The notes: generated from the sequence alone by a model not told the origin. A stretch of 64,000 nt of DNA from JAJPHW01 sp963771505 (GCA_963771505.1 CAVYTO010000001.1:1076417-1140416); one strand, 5' to 3'. Shown: positions 20,282 to 30,626, counted from the first letter of the stretch. Translations and numbers: made by a program.

Positions 20282-20342
20282 CTGGAGGCGGCGACGCTTG
20301 TTGAAGCGTCGCCAGCTTCCTACTGGGCTAGATTACTGAAAA

Positions 20343-22741
20343 TTACGGGGCGAACGTAGCGGTGACAGAGGAACCGAGAGGGCTCCACGTCGCGTTAAAG
20401 GTGCAAGTTGGCGCCGACCCTGACCCCGCGCAAGTTCCACCCCATGATACGAAGGCCGATCCAGCATTTGGAGTCGCGGTCAAAGTGACGGACTGGTTGG
20501 TCGAGAATCGGCTGCTACAAGCGGCCCCGCCGTTGAGGTCGCAAGTGTTGATGCCAGCCGGCGTGCTTGAGACTGTGCCTCCTCCGGTGACTGTGACGTG
20601 ACCGTAGGCGGATCATTCCAACTGTATGGTGGGGTCTGGTCGCACGGAAGAGCCGGCTTTGACTCGGCGGAGTCGGCGGGATTGCATGCGGCTTGTTGAC
20701 GAATCGAGGAATTCATCCATCGAAGCCTGCGATGCGTCGCGATCCGTCAACGGTGCAAGACCGAAACGTTCTTCGACAATCTTGAGTACGGCGGTGGTAT
20801 CCCGCTGCGTGTGGGAAACGAAGTTGTTGAATCGAGTACGGAGAAATAACGATTAGGGGAACCCGGTAGCCTGTCCAACCGAACGTGCAGTTGCCGTTGC
20901 CGAGTTCGATCGCTCCCGTGCACACATCGTTGATTCCTGGGTTCAGGTCGATCGGGGACAGGAAGTGGCTCCCGGAGGCGTGGCAGGCTGGGGCGGGACG
21001 TGATCGTAAAGCCGCCAGCTTCGTCGTAGGTAAGACGAAAACAGAGTCGTTATAAGTTGGGCTTTGCAGGAACGGGTTGATGAGATATGTTTTGGACGTA
21101 CGTTGGCCGCCTTCTGGATGTTCCCAGGGAAATAGATCGGCATCGGAAGGATGCTCATCGTCGCCATGCGCCAGAAGCGGGCTCAATCAAGGCGAACTGA
21201 GGGAAAGTCGCTTCGTTTTGCAGGTCTATAGCGAATTGTGAAACCGGCGCAAAGTGTTGCCACAAATTGTTGGCAGGATTTTGTATCTGGGTTTCGAATG
21301 TGAACCCGCTGACGTACGAGATACTCGCAAGGCAAAGATCTTGTTGCTGGCCCGGGAGTTGTGTCGCAGTGCACACGTTGTAGGAAGTTTGCGTCGGGGT
21401 TGACATAGACTTTCCAGGTCAGACCCGCGCCTGCATCGCCTGGAAGATAGTGGTCGCCGTATACGGAGAGCTATCGTTCAGGCCTCCGCCGATCGGATAA
21501 GCATACCCCTGGGTGGTGGCGGCGATGATGTACGCCCGGTTCGGCTGGGTTCGATCCATGAGCGGCGAGAACCACCGATCGGAGGTCGCAAACTGCGTGG
21601 CGAGATAGTAGTAGTAATTCAGATCGGCATCCTGGTAATAGCCCATGGCGCGAACGCCGTTCAAGTCCATGTAGCTGGTTTTCTTTCGCGTCGTAAGCGG
21701 CGGTGTATGCGAAGCCGTCAGCGTCGGGTCAGTGCCAGAAGGATCCCCCAAACTGTAATCGTTGTGCGCTTCATTCCAGAAAGGGCTTTGATTTTCTTCG
21801 CAAGCGGTGCCCTTTTTGCCCGACGGCAATTGTAGCGAATGGAATGAGAACGAGGTAACATTGGGAGTCGCTGAATGATCGACAGAGCAACCATCGCCGT
21901 CGGTGGAAAGGTGGCATCCGGGCACGGACGGTGGCGGTCCGTAGAGCGGCGGGATGCCGTTGACAGGATTGAACTGAGGAAGCCCGTCGAACGACTGGTC
22001 GGGGATGTGGTTATTTGCCCAGTATTGGCGCATGTAGCCGAAATAGTGGTCGAATGATCGGTTTTCCTGGGCGAGAATGATGACGTGGTTGATGCTGCTT
22101 TTCAGCGTCCCGCCGAAGGTCGCGGTTACATTGCTCGAGGTGCTGAGGGTCACGCTGCAAGCGCCGTTTCCGCTACAGTCTCCCGACCAGCCGGCGAACA
22201 CATTATTCATCGCGGGAGTCTCGGTAAGTGTGACTTGCGTATTGGGCGCGAATCCAGCCGAACACGTTGCGCCTGCGCTGGATGAACAGTTGATTCCTGC
22301 CGGGGTGCTTACGACGCTGCCGGTGCCGGCTCCTGCCAGGCTGAGCGTAATTCCAACTCCGGCGTTAAAGGTGGCGGAAACCGTTGTGGCCGCCGTTATC
22401 GTGAGGCTGCACGTGCCCGAGCCGGTGCAACCGCCGCCCCAGCCGCCGAAGTAGTAGTTCGACCCCGCTGTCGCGGTCAGGGTCACCTGAGTGTTCTGGT
22501 TGTAAGTGGCGGCGCAAGTCCCCGGGCAGTTAATGCCGGCAGGAGAACTCACGATCGTTCCCTGCCCGCTCGGAGGAGCGGTAACGGTTAATTGAAACGA
22601 TGGGGGAGGAGTTCCGCCGCCCCCAGAGCCCCCGGAGCCTCCAGATCCGCCCGAACCAGAACCGGAACTGCCTCCACAGCTGGCCAGAATAAGAGGTAAT
22701 CCGATGACGAAGAGCAAGGAAGAAGTTTTCAGAATTTTCAT
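20343..22741 (-). pseudogene. Secreted phosphoesterase (phospholipase C / acid phosphatase family) with many frameshifts
   Basis: The N-terminal frame (21419-22741) is a lipoprotein (LASCGG) with a Ser/Gly linker, two divergent InlB-type B-repeat units with FGGWGGGC and FAGWSGDC cores, and the start of the phosphoesterase domain (HVIILAQENRSFDHYFGYM). The rest of the domain is found in pieces in alternating frames: GLTWKVYVNPDANF, SQFAIDLQNEATFPQFALIEP, DEHPSDADLFPWEHPEG, YDHVPPQPAT and GYRVPLIVISPYS. A third B-repeat unit (STPAGINTCDL ... FVSWGGTCAGSGS) ends at the TAA at 20343-20345. I count about ten frame changes between about 20590 and 21430, most explained by one missing base. Confidence 0.75.
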
Positions 22742-22944
22742 GGCGTATTCAGTTGGAGCTAGGATGCATCTGCGGGAGGGCTGGTTGGTTAGGGCCCGGG
22801 GGACGGGCTTTGGCGTCCAACCTTGCTATCTTACCAGTAAAAAGGCCATCGTGGATTTGACAAATACTGGCAATGTTTACGGTTTAGTTAACTGAGCGTG
22901 GCTTCAGGGGAAGTTTGCGCGTGGTGCCACGGACGGCTGTACCG

Positions 22945-23670
22945 CTAGAAGTCTGCGGCTTTCTCCAGATCCGGCCTGCTCGGAATGATCAAGGTCGAAC
23001 CATGGATTGCGACCAAATTCCTGCGCTTGAAGTTAGCAAACAGCCGGCTCACGGTCTCGCGCGAGGCGCCAATCATCTCCGCAATTTCTTCGTGCGTCAG
23101 CGTGAGAATGGCCCGGGTTTCCCCGGTTGCCGGGGCGCTTTTCTCGGTAAAGTCCAACAGAAAGCGCGCCAGTTTTGCTTCGGCCGATCCCGCCAACCCC
23201 AGATAGCGCACTTCCCGGTAGGTCGCCAGATAAATCTCGGTCAGGATTTCGGCCACGCTCAGCGCGGCTTCGCCATGTTCCCGCAAAAACTGCAAAAAAG
23301 CGTCGCGCGGGATGAATGCCGCTTGAATCGGCTCGAAGGCTTCCGCGGTCAACTCATAGGGCTTGCCGGAAAGCGTGCCCGGCACGCCGACTATTTCTCC
23401 AACGCCTGCGATTCGCAGGATGAGCGATTTGCCCTCCGTGGAACTGGCAGACATCTTCACCCGGCCGCTGCAAAGAATGAAAACCCCTCGCGGTTGTTGC
23501 CCCTGGACAAAGAGGACTGCGCCCTTCGGATAGCTCGCGGACGACGATATCGCGTCCAGCGCTCGAAGAGCCTCCTGAGGAAGATTGCAGAAAACCCGCT
23601 CGCGATGGAACGGGCAGGCCATGCAGTTTTCAATAATCGGCAGGCCGTAGGGCGTCTTGGTCAATTCCAC
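22945..23670 (-). CDS. Crp/Fnr-family transcriptional regulator with N-terminal cysteine cluster
   Basis: It has a cyclic-nucleotide-binding-type effector domain (about 30-150) and a C-terminal Crp-type winged helix (about 165-235) with recognition helix EIAEMIGASRETVSRLF. Four Cys (16, 19, 28 and 67) include an N-terminal C-x2-C-x8-C set, reminiscent of the FNR iron-sulfur cluster, so oxygen or redox sensing is plausible. GTG 23670 is the start. A perfect TATAAT (23677-23682, minus strand) ends 6 bases before it, indicating a leaderless message. The two Usp genes next door carry Crp/Fnr-like sites between them and are likely targets. Confidence 0.88.
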   Translation of the reverse strand: MELTKTPYGLPIIENCMACPFHRERVFCNLPQEALRALDAISSSASYPKGAVLFVQGQQPRGVFILCSGRVKMSASSTEGKSLILRIAGVGEIVGVPGTLSGKPYELTAEAFEPIQAAFIPRDAFLQFLREHGEAALSVAEILTEIYLATYREVRYLGLAGSAEAKLARFLLDFTEKSAPATGETRAILTLTHEEIAEMIGASRETVSRLFANFKRRNLVAIHGSTLIIPSRPDLEKAADF

Positions 23671-23676
23671 GGAGCG

Positions 23677-23682
23677 ATTATA
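23677..23682 (-). promoter_or_regulatory. -10 element TATAAT, predicted leaderless start of the Crp/Fnr gene
   Basis: A perfect TATAAT on the minus strand ends 6 bases before the GTG start at 23670. No Shine-Dalgarno sequence is possible in this space. Confidence 0.5.
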
Positions 23683-23726
23683 ACCATTCCCCCTCGTTGC
23701 TGAGCGCTGCTGTCTTCACGCTTTCG

Positions 23727-24620
23727 CTACACGCGTACCGTCAACACGGGACACGAAGCCCGAGAAACAACGTTGTGGGCCGTGGTATCCATCAGGTGGC
23801 CGGTCACCGCTGCGCGCGGGGACTGGCGCACTCCGAGGACAATTAAGTCCACACCGTTTTCTTCGGCGACCTCCAGAATTTTCTCGCAAGGCTGCCCATA
23901 CGCGACCACCGGCTGGGGTCTGTGAAGCAATTTCACGTCTGCCGGAACCATTGAGTTCAGTTGATGAATGCCATCCGCGACTGACAGCTCGCCCAACAGC
24001 TCTTCTTTTCGCAATCGCCGGATCACATGGAGCAAGATCAGACGCGACCGGCACTGCTCTGCCAGTGAAAATGCGTAGAGCGCGCCCCCTAGCGATGACG
24101 GCGCGAAATCTGTCGCGAACAGAATGCTCGCGAATGGCTCGTCGTGATTTCGACTTTCCGGAACACCGGGGCCGATTGTCATCACAGGAACTGTCGCGCT
24201 CCGAAACACCTGTTCCGCCGCCGATCCCAGCAGCATTTTCCTAACGCCCTGGCGCCCATGTGTGCCGACGATGATGAGGTCGACATGTTGTTTTTCCAAA
24301 TCGTGTTGAAGCCCTGGCCAGAAAGCGTGGTCCTCCAGCAATCTAACGTCGTGTGCGACCTCGCTAAGCTGGGAGTCGATCTTGCGCATCTGAGCCCTGG
24401 CATACTCTCGTTGCCCGGCCGCGACCTCTGCCGCTAGTTGCGGCATAGTGGCCGCATAAGGGTCCGGAGCCAGAATGTGCAATACATGCAGTTTCGCTCC
24501 ATTCTGATGGGCTATGCCCTTTGCGAAGGGAAGCGCGGCTTCCGCGGCAACCGAAAAATCCGTCAGATAAAGAATGTCCTTCAGCGCTACGCGTGCTGGA
24601 GTTTCAACATAGTTCTGCAT
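23727..24620 (-). CDS. Tandem-domain universal stress protein
   Basis: The 297 residues form two UspA domains (about 10-150 and 163-296). The first has a complete ATP-binding signature GTHGRQGVRKMLLGSAAEQV (G-x2-G-x9-GS). The second is degenerate (GVRQSPRAAVTGHLMDTTA). Usp proteins support survival under energy or oxygen limitation. GGGAGG precedes the ATG. It is transcribed divergently from a second tandem Usp gene, with two Crp/Fnr-like palindromes in between, and lies directly upstream of the Crp/Fnr gene on the same strand. Confidence 0.9.
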   Translation of the reverse strand: MQNYVETPARVALKDILYLTDFSVAAEAALPFAKGIAHQNGAKLHVLHILAPDPYAATMPQLAAEVAAGQREYARAQMRKIDSQLSEVAHDVRLLEDHAFWPGLQHDLEKQHVDLIIVGTHGRQGVRKMLLGSAAEQVFRSATVPVMTIGPGVPESRNHDEPFASILFATDFAPSSLGGALYAFSLAEQCRSRLILLHVIRRLRKEELLGELSVADGIHQLNSMVPADVKLLHRPQPVVAYGQPCEKILEVAEENGVDLIVLGVRQSPRAAVTGHLMDTTAHNVVSRASCPVLTVRV

Positions 24621-24670
24621 AACAGCCTCCCGATCTATTCATCAGATTGCCCCCACGCAGTTCTGTGCGG

Positions 24671-24688
24671 CAGTGACACCGATCACTG
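24671..24688. promoter_or_regulatory. Crp/Fnr-type operator, site 1
   Basis: CAGTGA-CACCGA-TCACTG is a perfect 6-base inverted repeat with a 6-base spacer. Its inner half-sites, GTGA and TCAC, are the Crp-family consensus. The centre is about 59 bases upstream of the minus-strand Usp start. Confidence 0.6.
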
Positions 24689-24694
24689 TCGAGG

Positions 24695-24708
24695 TTGACG
24701 CCGGTCAC
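24695..24708. promoter_or_regulatory. Crp/Fnr-type operator, site 2
   Basis: TTGA-CGCCGG-TCAC combines an FNR-like left half with a Crp-like right half at the same 6-base spacing. Its centre is 22 bases from that of site 1, about two helical turns, so two regulator dimers could bind on the same face. Confidence 0.5.
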
Positions 24709-24802
24709 TGACTGGTTTTTCCCTTGGAGGCGACAATGTTCAACGAACAGGCTTCACGGTACCGGGCATCGCCGGTCGCCCAGAAGCCGGAAGGGAACAT
24801 TT

Positions 24803-25747
24803 ATGAAAATCCTATTGGCACTTGACGGGTCGAAAGGCTCACAAGCGGTGGTGCAGGAAGCCATCACCAGATCATGGCCGCAGACATCGACGTTCTGCGT
24901 GTTGAGTATCGTTGACCTAAATCGCTGGAGCCGGGTTCCAAAACTCATTCAAGACGCGCGACACGCCGCTCACAAGCTGGTCGATGCCGCAGTCTCGCAG
25001 TTGCAGGCAGCTGGTTTCGAGGCCATGGGCCAAGTTCGGCTCGGTTTCCCGCAAAAAGCCATCACCAAATTCGCCTCCGAATGGGAAGCCGATCTGGTGA
25101 TCGTCGGCTCGCACGGACGAAGCGAAGTTTCCCGGTTACTGCTTGGCAGTGTCGCTCAGTCCGTCTTGCGCAACGCAATCTGTGCGGTCGAGATCGTACG
25201 TTCTCCGTCATATCAAAAGCTCGCGGGGCAGCCGATGAAGGTCCTTTTCGCCACCGACGGGTCCGAGTGCTCTACCGAGGCAGCCATGGCCATCGCCAGA
25301 TCGCCTTGGGCTGGGGATACCGAATTCCTGATCCTTTCGGCCCTGCAACTTGCCGTGCAGGAAATTCCGGCTACGTGGTGCCCTGCATGTCCAGAGTACC
25401 CCACCGGGCTTCTCGAAGAGATATGGAAGGATGCCGAATTCCGTGCCCAAACCGCAATTACGGATGCTCGTAAAGTGTTAAGGGCTGCAGGGCTCAAAGT
25501 CACAGGACCGGGCGCACCGGTGGTTGGTGACCCTCGTCCGATCATCCTCGACCAGGCGGCAACGTGGGGAGCGGATCTAATCGTGATGGGGTCTCACGGC
25601 CGGCATGGCTTTGACCGCATGTTCATCGGCAGCGTATCGGAGTCGGTCGCGTTTCACGCCAATTGTTCCGTAGAGGTTTTCCGCGCGCCGATGCCGAGCC
25701 CACAGCACGAGGATCTGCGAGAACTGAGCCTGATGTGCGCCACCTAG
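24803..25747 (+). CDS. Tandem-domain universal stress protein
   Basis: The 314 residues comprise two UspA domains (about 1-140 and 147-300). Both ATP-loop signatures are intact: GSHGRSEVSRLLLGSVAQSV and GSHGRHGFDRMFIGSVSESV. Two Cys in WCPACPEY of domain 2 could bind metal or respond to redox. ATG 24803 is used because AAGGGA lies 8 bases upstream and the family start MKILLALDGS follows directly; an in-frame ATG-less extension back to 24695 has no support. Divergent from the other Usp gene. Confidence 0.9.
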   Translation: MKILLALDGSKGSQAVVQEAITRSWPQTSTFCVLSIVDLNRWSRVPKLIQDARHAAHKLVDAAVSQLQAAGFEAMGQVRLGFPQKAITKFASEWEADLVIVGSHGRSEVSRLLLGSVAQSVLRNAICAVEIVRSPSYQKLAGQPMKVLFATDGSECSTEAAMAIARSPWAGDTEFLILSALQLAVQEIPATWCPACPEYPTGLLEEIWKDAEFRAQTAITDARKVLRAAGLKVTGPGAPVVGDPRPIILDQAATWGADLIVMGSHGRHGFDRMFIGSVSESVAFHANCSVEVFRAPMPSPQHEDLRELSLMCAT

Positions 25748-25768
25748 GGTGGGCGCCATTCCTCAGCC

Positions 25769-25803
25769 AGCCCCGCTTCCATGCCGGTGGAGCGGGGCTT
25801 TCC
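25769..25803 (+). terminator. Rho-independent terminator after the Usp gene
   Basis: The 9-base stem AGCCCCGCT / AGCGGGGCT encloses a 13-base loop and is followed by a short T-tract (TTTCCCTT). It lies 21 bases after the Usp stop and separates it from selA. Confidence 0.75.
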
Positions 25804-25873
25804 CTTGTCGGCCGATTTCTGAAACCGGGAAATTTACCGCTGAATCACACAGCCGCGTGCCATAATTTTCACG

Positions 25874-27301
25874 GTGCCTACAACTGCTCAATCTGAGTTG
25901 TTTCGCCGGCTTCCTTCGGTGGATGAGTTGCTTCGTTCGGAAGAGTTGAAGTCGCGGATCGAAACGAACGGTTTGGCGTCCGTGACCGATGCTGCCCGAA
26001 GGGTGCTAGAGAATCTCCGCAGCGAGATTGCCTCGGGAAATCTCGATTCCGGCCGTCTCGGGCTGGCACTCAACGGAGTCGACGTTGCGATTCGACGCGA
26101 GTTGGATGCTGCGGCGCGATATTCGCTGCGGCGCGTGATCAACGCAACAGGCGTGATTCTGCATACAAACCTGGGACGGGCTCCGTTGTCGGAAGCTGCG
26201 CTGGAACATATTCGCGAGACCGCGGGAAGCTATTCCAATCTTGAATTCGACCTGGCCACGGGGGAACGCGGCAAACGTGATATTCATGTCGACCGTTTGT
26301 TTCGTCAGTTGATGGAAAAGGAATTGGGCGAAGCCCTCCGACCTGCACTTGATGTTTCGACGATCGTCGTGAACAACAACGCCGCAGCCGTGCTACTCGC
26401 GCTGAATACGCTGGCGGAAGATGGCGAGGCGATCGTTTCGCGGGGAGAGCTGGTCGAAATTGGCGGATCGTTCCGCATCCCCGACGTGATGGCGAAATCT
26501 GGAGCGACGCTGCGCGAAGTGGGTACGACGAACCGCACGCGCATCTCGGATTACGAATCGGCCATCAACGAAAAGACGCGACTCATTCTTCGCGTGCACC
26601 GCTCGAATTTTGAGATCAGCGGATTTACCGAGCAGCCGTCACTGGCCGAACTGTCAGAATTGGCGCGCAGGCGCGGGCTCGTCCTGATGGATGACCTAGG
26701 TAGCGGGGCGTTGTTCGATCTGAGGTCTGTTGGAGTGGGCGGAGAACCGAACGTCTTCGACAGCCTGAGGAGCAGTGTAGATGTTGTGGCATACAGCGGA
26801 GATAAGCTTCTCGGTGGGCCACAGGCCGGCATGCTCACTGGCCGTGCCGATCTGATCGCCCATATGCGCGCGAATTCGCTATTTCGCGCCTTGCGGGTGG
26901 ATAAACTCATCCTCGCCGCGTTGGAAGCCACTCTCATGGCGTATGTGAAGAGCGATCACGACAGCCTGCCATTGCTGCGCATGATGCGCCTTTCGAAGGC
27001 GGACATCGGAAGGCGGGCGGAAGCGTTGGCGGTAAAGATCAATGCGGCAGATATGCATGCGGAACTGATCGATGGCGAGTCTCTGATCGGAGGAGGCGCG
27101 GCGCCTTCGTCGATGCTTCCAACGAAACTCGTCGCGATTCGTTCCAAGAGCGCGACGGCCGACCAGTTAATGAAGCAGCTGCGCGAATCTGATCCGCCGA
27201 TCATTGCGCGAATCGGCGACGGTCAAGTGCTGCTCGACCTTCGCACCGTTTCGGTCGACGACGAGGCGTCCATTTTGAAGGCCCTGAGCGCTGGATCGTG
27301 A
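25874..27301 (+). CDS. selA: L-seryl-tRNA(Sec) selenium transferase
   Basis: SelA is a PLP enzyme that converts Ser-tRNA(Sec) to Sec-tRNA(Sec). The 475 residues have the SelA N-terminal domain (LPSVDELL), then the fold-type-I core with INATGVILHTNLGRAPL, MDDLGSGAL and the PLP lysine in YSGDKLLGGPQAG (Lys311). GTG 25874 is the start; a CATAAT box ends 7 bases before it, so it is probably leaderless. selB, selD and a tRNA-Sec gene are not in the window, and the neighbour is DUF488, so the rest of the selenocysteine system must lie elsewhere. Confidence 0.93.
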   Translation: MPTTAQSELFRRLPSVDELLRSEELKSRIETNGLASVTDAARRVLENLRSEIASGNLDSGRLGLALNGVDVAIRRELDAAARYSLRRVINATGVILHTNLGRAPLSEAALEHIRETAGSYSNLEFDLATGERGKRDIHVDRLFRQLMEKELGEALRPALDVSTIVVNNNAAAVLLALNTLAEDGEAIVSRGELVEIGGSFRIPDVMAKSGATLREVGTTNRTRISDYESAINEKTRLILRVHRSNFEISGFTEQPSLAELSELARRRGLVLMDDLGSGALFDLRSVGVGGEPNVFDSLRSSVDVVAYSGDKLLGGPQAGMLTGRADLIAHMRANSLFRALRVDKLILAALEATLMAYVKSDHDSLPLLRMMRLSKADIGRRAEALAVKINAADMHAELIDGESLIGGGAAPSSMLPTKLVAIRSKSATADQLMKQLRESDPPIIARIGDGQVLLDLRTVSVDDEASILKALSAGS

Positions 27302-27337
27302 AACTCGTCGGCGCGGCGCGGCATCCAACCACCCTTC

Positions 27338-27913
27338 TTGGCACACCTGTTCACAATCGGCCATTCAACGCGAACGCTTGCCGAGTTCATCGAGATATTG
27401 CAAGCGCATTCGGTGGAATGTTTGGTAGACGTGCGCTCGCTGCCAATGTCGCGGCGGTTTCCCCACTTCAACCGGGAAGCTTTAACCGAAAGCCTGAAGG
27501 ACCGGGGTATACGTTACATCTGGATGAGTGATTTGGGCGGGCGGCGCAAGAAGATATTGGATGAGTCTCCAAATTTCGCGATGCGCAGCGCCAGTTTTCG
27601 CAACTACGCCGATTACATGCTGACAGATCGATTCCGAGCCGCAATCGGACGGCTCGTGGAGGTTGGCGCGAAAACGCGAACGGCTTACATGTGCTCGGAA
27701 GCTGTGTATTTCCGGTGCCACCGGATGCTCATCTCCGACTGGCTGGTGGCGCATGGCCACGAAGTAGCTCACATCGAGAGCGTGCGTCCTGCGAAATTGC
27801 ATCGCGTCACGGCGGAAGCGAGGCGGGACGGAGATTGGCTTATCTATGATGTTGAGAGAAGAAGCGACATCGCGCGTATGGCCGGGAAACTTCCGTTCGG
27901 CGAATCGCTCTGA
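27338..27913 (+). CDS. DUF488 family protein
   Basis: The 191-residue cytosolic protein opens with the family motif LFTIGHSTRTL and keeps DVRSLPMSRRFPHFN, a central RYIWMSDLGGRR and the Cys-containing MCSEAVYFRCHR block. The biochemical role of DUF488 is not established; a nucleic-acid-related role has been suggested from its Arg-rich conserved positions. The start is taken as TTG 27338, as no ATG or GTG precedes the conserved motif. It lies 36 bases after selA and is probably co-transcribed. Confidence 0.75.
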   Translation: MAHLFTIGHSTRTLAEFIEILQAHSVECLVDVRSLPMSRRFPHFNREALTESLKDRGIRYIWMSDLGGRRKKILDESPNFAMRSASFRNYADYMLTDRFRAAIGRLVEVGAKTRTAYMCSEAVYFRCHRMLISDWLVAHGHEVAHIESVRPAKLHRVTAEARRDGDWLIYDVERRSDIARMAGKLPFGESL

Positions 27914-27985
27914 GCGGTTCTGCTATTATGCAAAAAATGCCAGCTTGGGGAATCGCTTCATTGAAGTTCGTGCTCCGGAGGCATT

Positions 27986-29065
27986 GTGCCTAGCCAGAGT
28001 CAGTTGAAGTGGTCTCAACTGAAGGTCGGCATTACTGTGCTGGCAGCCAGCATCACGCTGGGCATCCTGATCTTGCTGATGAGCGGCACGGGCGGCATTT
28101 TCACACCTCGCATTACCCTGCGATCTTACTTTGACAATGCCGGCGGCTTGCGCGTGGGCGCCCCGGTGCGATTGCAGGGCGTGGACATCGGCAACGTGTC
28201 GGGGATTCGAGTGGTGTCCGATCCAGTCCGTCACCTGACTCCCGTAGAAGTGACGATGAAGGTGAACACCAAGTATCACGATTCCCTGCATAAAGATTCT
28301 CAGACCGCATTAGCCACGGCCGGCGTTTTGGGCGAGACCTACATTGATATCAACAGCGCCCAGGCGCAGGGGCCCGAAGCGCGCGACAAAGACGAGCTGG
28401 CTACTCGCGACACTCCGGATGTAGAGGACGTCGTCCGCGCCAGCCAGGGCACGCTGCAAAATCTCGATGCATTGTTGAAGCGCCTGGACCGCATCGTTGC
28501 CTTCGTGGAAAGCGGGCAGGGTTCGATTGGGAAGGTCATTTATGATCCCAGTCTTTACAACCGGTTGAATACCACGGTGAGCCAGTTCCAGACATTGGTG
28601 GGAGAAATCAGCGATGGCAAAGGAAGTCTCGGCAAACTGATTGTCGATCCTTCGCTGTTTAATAAAGCCAATGAGACGGTCGACCGGCTGAACGCGGTGA
28701 TTACCGATCTCAATGCGGGCAAAGGGACAGCGGGAAAATTGCTGAAGGACGAAGCTCTTTACGACAACGCCAATAAGACGATTGCGAACGTCAGGCAGTT
28801 GACGGATGACATCAACGCGGGTAAAGGCGCCATCGGCACACTCACCAAAGATCAGGAATTTGCGAAGAAATTGCAGGACACCATGGCCCGGCTTAATGAG
28901 ATTACGACGCGGCTCAATAACGGTGAGGGCTCGGCGGGCAAGTTTCTGCGGGACCCGTCGTTCTATGACAATACAAATCACCTGCTGACAGAGAGCCAGT
29001 CCCTGGTGCAGGCGATCCGGCAGAATCCCAAGAAATACCTGACAATTTATCTTAAGATTTTCTGA
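27986..29065 (+). CDS. MCE/MlaD-family lipid-transfer substrate-binding protein
   Basis: The 359-residue protein is anchored by one N-terminal span (about 15-33) and has an MCE domain (about 40-120) with FDNAGGLRVGAPVRLQGVDIG. MCE proteins shuttle lipids between membranes with an MlaE permease and MlaF ATPase. The C-terminal half holds five units of about 34 residues of the pattern GxGSxGKLxxDPSLYNxxNxTV, separated by short helices. No permease or ATPase gene is nearby, so the partners lie elsewhere. The start is GTG 27986. Confidence 0.88.
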   Translation: MPSQSQLKWSQLKVGITVLAASITLGILILLMSGTGGIFTPRITLRSYFDNAGGLRVGAPVRLQGVDIGNVSGIRVVSDPVRHLTPVEVTMKVNTKYHDSLHKDSQTALATAGVLGETYIDINSAQAQGPEARDKDELATRDTPDVEDVVRASQGTLQNLDALLKRLDRIVAFVESGQGSIGKVIYDPSLYNRLNTTVSQFQTLVGEISDGKGSLGKLIVDPSLFNKANETVDRLNAVITDLNAGKGTAGKLLKDEALYDNANKTIANVRQLTDDINAGKGAIGTLTKDQEFAKKLQDTMARLNEITTRLNNGEGSAGKFLRDPSFYDNTNHLLTESQSLVQAIRQNPKKYLTIYLKIF

Positions 29066-29089
29066 TCCGCAAGGTCAGGTGAAGGCGAA

Positions 29090-30010
<921 letters not shown>

Positions 30011-30139
30011 CGTCGACTCTAATTCTATCGCATGCCCTCACGGATCAGACGGGAGACTCTCAATTCAGGCTGCACTCAGCAAGCTTGGCGCAAACTGGCC
30101 CTATTCGCTGGGGAGAAACTCTGGCGGGAGGAGATTTCG

Positions 30140-30610
30140 ATGAAACCAAAGTATATTGCAGCCATTGGCGTGGTAGCTCTGGCGCTTTCGATTATCGCGG
30201 CCGCGGAAGACAACGAGAAGAAAATCAAACGCAGCGACTTGCCTCAGGCCGTCGAAAAGGCGGTCGAGGACCAGAGCAAGGGCGCGACCATCCGCGGATT
30301 TTCGCAAGAGACTGAAAACGGGAAAGTTGCCTACGAAGCGCAGCTTCTGGTGGAAGGCCACACCAAGGACATCTTGATGGACGAGACTGGATCCGTGCTC
30401 GAAATCGAAGAGCAGGTCACCATCGATGCATTGTCATCCGCAGTGAAGGACGGCCTCATGGCGAAAGCCAAAGGGGGATCGATCAAGAAGGTTGAGTCGC
30501 TCACCAAGAAGGGCAGCATTGTGGCGTATGAGGCCCAGATTGTGAAGGGAACGAAAAAGTCTGAAATCCAGGTGGGGCCCGACGGAAAACCGCTGGACCA
30601 CGAGGAATAA
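30140..30610 (+). CDS. Exported PepSY-like small protein
   Basis: The 156 residues begin with a signal peptide (about 1-20, ALALSIIAAAED). Two tandem PepSY-like units follow, each of the form LPQAVEKAVEDQSKGATI ... YEAQL, the second ending KGTKKSEIQVGPDGK. PepSY modules are often periplasmic inhibitor or binding domains; no target is evident here. ATG 30140 is chosen for its GGGAGGAG 8 bases upstream; an in-frame ATG at 30032 has no ribosome binding site and would put the signal peptide inside. Confidence 0.75.
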   Translation: MKPKYIAAIGVVALALSIIAAAEDNEKKIKRSDLPQAVEKAVEDQSKGATIRGFSQETENGKVAYEAQLLVEGHTKDILMDETGSVLEIEEQVTIDALSSAVKDGLMAKAKGGSIKKVESLTKKGSIVAYEAQIVKGTKKSEIQVGPDGKPLDHEE

Positions 30611-30626
30611 TGCCGCTGGATCGAGC

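Noticed and set aside
22857..22862. TTGACA as a -35 box between the phosphoesterase and Crp/Fnr genes
   Set aside because: It points rightward, where both neighbours run leftward, and no -10 lies at the right distance.
22915..23703. Plus-strand ORF opposite the Crp/Fnr gene
   Set aside because: Shadow of a certain regulator gene; Arg/His/Gln-rich sequence without a domain.
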